Position numbers and translations under genes: made by a program. Positions 13,248 to 15,289 of a DNA stretch of 15,289 bases are shown piece by piece. The DNA comes from Deltaproteobacteria bacterium (lineage in GTDB: Bacteria > Desulfobacterota > Dissulfuribacteria > Dissulfuribacterales > UBA3076), in assembly GCA_030605675.1 (NCBI GenBank), contig JAUWHV010000071.1:1-15289 (forward strand), read 5' to 3'. Below the pieces are notes generated by a model. That model made no database searches. It was given only the letters and a program-made list of their open reading frames with translations, and had not been told where the DNA came from. The first letter of the stretch is position 1. Every line of letters starts with the position of its first letter.

Positions 13248-14519
13248 ATGGAAGATTATCATGGAATGTGGGCAGGGCTTGGGCTTGATTTAGAGAGACA
13301 TGACGAATTCCTGGAGGGTCTTGGTCCTGCTTATCAGGAGATATACCTGAATCAGGAGTTTAGGCCCAAGGGTATGGAGTACTTCGATTTCACCACCTCA
13401 GAAATTCATGGGCTAAGGATCAAAGAGCTACTGGAGCTTAAGGAGAAGGGGCGCAAGATTGTGGGGACATTCTGTGTGTATGTGCCCGAAGAGATCGTCA
13501 TGGCTGCAAGGGGCGTGTGGGTTGGCGTTTGTGGAGGATCTCAGTTCTCTATTCCCGATGCCGAAAGGATTCTCCCCAGTAATCTGTGTGCCCTTATCAA
13601 ATCCGCCTTTGGATTCATGGAAGCCAAGACCTCTCCCTACTATCAGGTCCCCGATTTCTTTGTGGGCGAGGCTACCTGTGACGGGAAGAAGAAGGTATGG
13701 GAGATATTTGAAAATTACGTGTCCTTCTATACCATGGAGATCCCCAATTCCAAAAGTTATATGGGCAAAAGGCTCTGGTTGGATGAGGTAATGAAGTTCA
13801 AGGAAAAGATGGAGAGGGAATCCGGTGTTTCCATCACTTCTGATGAGCTGGAAGAGAAAATTCAGGTAGTCAATAGGAAAAGAAGGACTTTGGCCAGGTT
13901 CTTTGACTTCAGAAAGGCTGATCCTCCTCCTATCAGCGGGAAGGATGCTCTGCTGGTATCGCAGATCGCCTACTATGATGATCCTGAGAGATTTACTACA
14001 AAGGTGAATGTTCTCTGTGACGAGCTGGAGGAGAAGGTGCAAAAGGGGATGGGTGTTGTGAAAAAGGGAACACCCAGGATCATGATTTCGGGCTGTCCTT
14101 TTGCCCTTCCTTTTTGGAAGCTTCACCACATTGTTGAAAGCAGTAAAGCGGTGGTGGTCTGCGAAGAGAGCTGTGTGGGTACAAGATATTTCACCAATCC
14201 AGTAGATGAGGGATGTCCCACATTAGAGGATAAGTTTAAGGCTATAGCTGACCGCTATCTGAAGATAAACTGTAGCTGCTTTACCCCCAATGAAGAAAGG
14301 ATTGAAGAAATTGCACGATATGTCAGAGATTTCAAGGTTGATGGTGTTATTCTCTTCACCCTTCAGTTCTGCCTTACCTATAGCATAGAGTGTATCAAGG
14401 TGCAGGAGGCCTTAAAGGGACTCAATGTGCCGGTGTTAGAGATAGAGACAGACTATGGGGAGCAGGATGTGGGGCAGTTACAGACAAGGATAGAGGCGTT
14501 TATAGAGCAGATATCATAG
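13248..14519 (+). CDS. Double-cubane-cluster protein (2-hydroxyacyl-CoA dehydratase D-like, YjiM type)
   Basis: A 423-residue cytoplasmic iron-sulfur enzyme of the 2-hydroxyacyl-CoA dehydratase / benzoyl-CoA reductase superfamily. Single-gene members closest to it (E. coli YjiM, Carboxydothermus DCCP) hold an [8Fe-9S] double-cubane cluster, are driven by an ATP-dependent activase, and have no known natural substrate. Visible family motifs: GTFCVYVPEEIVMAA (73-87), LPSNLCALIKSAFGF (109-123), VGEATCDGKKK (139-149), SGCPF (281-285), CEESCVGTRYF (305-315), INCSCFTPN (340-348), LQFCLTYSIE (372-381) and IETDYGEQDVGQL (399-411). Thirteen cysteines are present. Where YjiM-type proteins read CPYF, this one reads SPYY (Ser129). 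It has no partner alpha or beta subunit, so it is not a classical dehydratase or benzoyl-CoA reductase. Shine-Dalgarno AAGGAGG precedes ATG; the activase follows 14 bp after the stop. Confidence 0.88.
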   Translation: MEDYHGMWAGLGLDLERHDEFLEGLGPAYQEIYLNQEFRPKGMEYFDFTTSEIHGLRIKELLELKEKGRKIVGTFCVYVPEEIVMAARGVWVGVCGGSQFSIPDAERILPSNLCALIKSAFGFMEAKTSPYYQVPDFFVGEATCDGKKKVWEIFENYVSFYTMEIPNSKSYMGKRLWLDEVMKFKEKMERESGVSITSDELEEKIQVVNRKRRTLARFFDFRKADPPPISGKDALLVSQIAYYDDPERFTTKVNVLCDELEEKVQKGMGVVKKGTPRIMISGCPFALPFWKLHHIVESSKAVVVCEESCVGTRYFTNPVDEGCPTLEDKFKAIADRYLKINCSCFTPNEERIEEIARYVRDFKVDGVILFTLQFCLTYSIECIKVQEALKGLNVPVLEIETDYGEQDVGQLQTRIEAFIEQIS

Positions 14520-14533
14520 GGAGTTTTGGAGGC

Positions 14534-15289
14534 ATGTTCGGTGGTATTGATATCGGTTCTCGGACAGTGAAGATTGTGGTTATGGAGAATGGAGAAGTAA
14601 GGGATTTTCAGGTAAGGAATAGCGGTTATGACCCATACGCTCAGGCCTCTGAGCTAGCCTCTGAGCTAATAAAGGTTTATAAACCAAAAAGATTAGTGGC
14701 TACTGGATACGGACGTCACGCCTTTGAAGTGGACTTTGCCCATAGTGTCATTACGGAGATAAAGGCCCATTCTTTAGGTGCAAGGTATCTTTGCCCCAAA
14801 TGCAGGACAGTGATCGATGTGGGGGGTCAGGATAGCAAGGGCATATCCCTGGGCGAGGATGGGAAAGTCATTGATTTTAGAATGAACGATCGTTGTGCCG
14901 CAGGCACTGGAAAGTTCCTGGAGATCATGGCCAAAACCCTGGGGTTTTCAATAGAGGAGTTTGGTAAAGAGGCGTTATCTGCTGAGAAGTCGGTAAAGAT
15001 AAACAGCATGTGTACCGTATTTGCAGAGTCAGAGGTGATTTCCCTTATATCGAGGCGTGTACCATTGTTGAGCATTGCCTTGGGCGTACATTGGGCCATT
15101 GCTGATCGTATCTCCTCTTTAATTGGCAGGCTGAACGTCTCATCCGATGTGGTCTTTACGGGGGGAGTAGCCAACAATATCTGTGTACATAGGCTCCTGG
15201 AAAAAAAGCTAAAACAGAAAATATTAGTGCCCCGGCATCCAGAGATAGTAGGAGCTCTGGGAGCAGCTATTGAAGCTGGGACAGCTTAA
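14534..15289 (+). CDS. ATP-dependent acyl-CoA dehydratase activase (DCCR-type, BadF/BadG/BcrA/D family)
   Basis: A 251-residue homodimeric ASKHA-fold ATPase that bridges one [4Fe-4S] cluster between subunits and injects a low-potential electron into the double-cubane protein upstream. Phosphate-1 motif GGIDIGSRTVK (3-13), phosphate-2 motif VIDVGGQDSK (93-102), and adenosine-side motif FTGGVANN (208-215) are present. The cluster cysteines are Cys121 in NDRCAAGTGKFLE and Cys160 in NSMCTVFAESE. The start is ATG at 14534 with TTGGAGG just upstream; the frame is open back to 14390 but that part overlaps the preceding gene and lacks family similarity. The length is normal for single-domain activases. 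An extra CPKC (87-90) lies just before the phosphate-2 strand. The gene is complete and its stop is the last codon of the window. Confidence 0.92.
   Translation: MFGGIDIGSRTVKIVVMENGEVRDFQVRNSGYDPYAQASELASELIKVYKPKRLVATGYGRHAFEVDFAHSVITEIKAHSLGARYLCPKCRTVIDVGGQDSKGISLGEDGKVIDFRMNDRCAAGTGKFLEIMAKTLGFSIEEFGKEALSAEKSVKINSMCTVFAESEVISLISRRVPLLSIALGVHWAIADRISSLIGRLNVSSDVVFTGGVANNICVHRLLEKKLKQKILVPRHPEIVGALGAAIEAGTA

Noticed and set aside
13428..14129. 233-codon minus-strand frame across the double-cubane gene
   Set aside because: It is a shadow of the conserved plus-strand gene; no ribosome site or family similarity was seen.
14390..14533. Upstream extension of the activase
   Set aside because: It overlaps the 3' end of the double-cubane gene and has no family similarity; ATG 14534 has a strong Shine-Dalgarno and starts directly with the conserved GGIDIGS motif.
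13248..15289. Benzoyl-CoA reductase or classical 2-hydroxyacyl-CoA dehydratase operon
   Set aside because: Those need two catalytic subunits, and benzoyl-CoA reductase also two activase-type subunits. Here there is one catalytic gene of YjiM/DCCP type and one activase.

Overview
The window looks like a chromosomal segment of an anaerobic, sulfur-metabolising bacterium, most likely a sulfate-reducing or related Desulfobacterota (old Deltaproteobacteria). The main evidence is a DsrC with both C-terminal cysteines, a divergent second EF-G of the kind found in delta-proteobacteria, a sensory histidine kinase of typical delta-proteobacterial layout, and a radical-type dehydratase/reductase pair. 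No rRNA, tRNA, CRISPR array or transposase was found.

Layout. (1) 1-2409 (+): a hybrid histidine kinase, cut at its 5' end by the window edge. It converges on (2) 2451-4136 (-), an exported protein with VCBS/FG-GAP-like calcium-loop repeats. (3) 4165-9676 (-): a sulfur/translation block. In transcription order it holds an EF-G paralogue, a DUF5335/DUF2934-like protein, a YcaO-TPR protein and dsrC. dsrC has its own promoter and terminator. Two inverted-repeat elements sharing the end TGTAACCGTTCAC sit in this block, one between EF-G and the DUF protein and one between ycaO and dsrC. The second carries a decayed four-helix-bundle gene. (4) 9848-10820 (-): a DUF4412 exported protein with a terminator. 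Its leader contains a rod-shaped RNA with an SRP-like apical motif. (5) 10995-15289 (+): a DUF1858 redox-disulfide protein, a 106-bp MITE with a 6-bp target duplication, then a tightly packed cluster of an outer-membrane beta-barrel porin, a double-cubane-cluster protein (2-hydroxyacyl-CoA dehydratase D-like) and its ATP-dependent activase.

How the genes may work together. The last cluster is the best candidate for an undescribed system. An outer-membrane channel lies 12 bp from an ATP-driven low-potential reductase whose substrate is unknown, and a small cysteine protein lies upstream. That pairing suggests import of a small molecule followed by its reduction. The upstream DUF1858 gene also has an unusual leader: a near-perfect Shine-Dalgarno, an ATG, an in-frame UGA after 14 codons, and a small SECIS-like hairpin. 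In the minus-strand block, YcaO, EF-G and DsrC suggest a link between sulfur relay and the ribosome, but this rests only on gene proximity.
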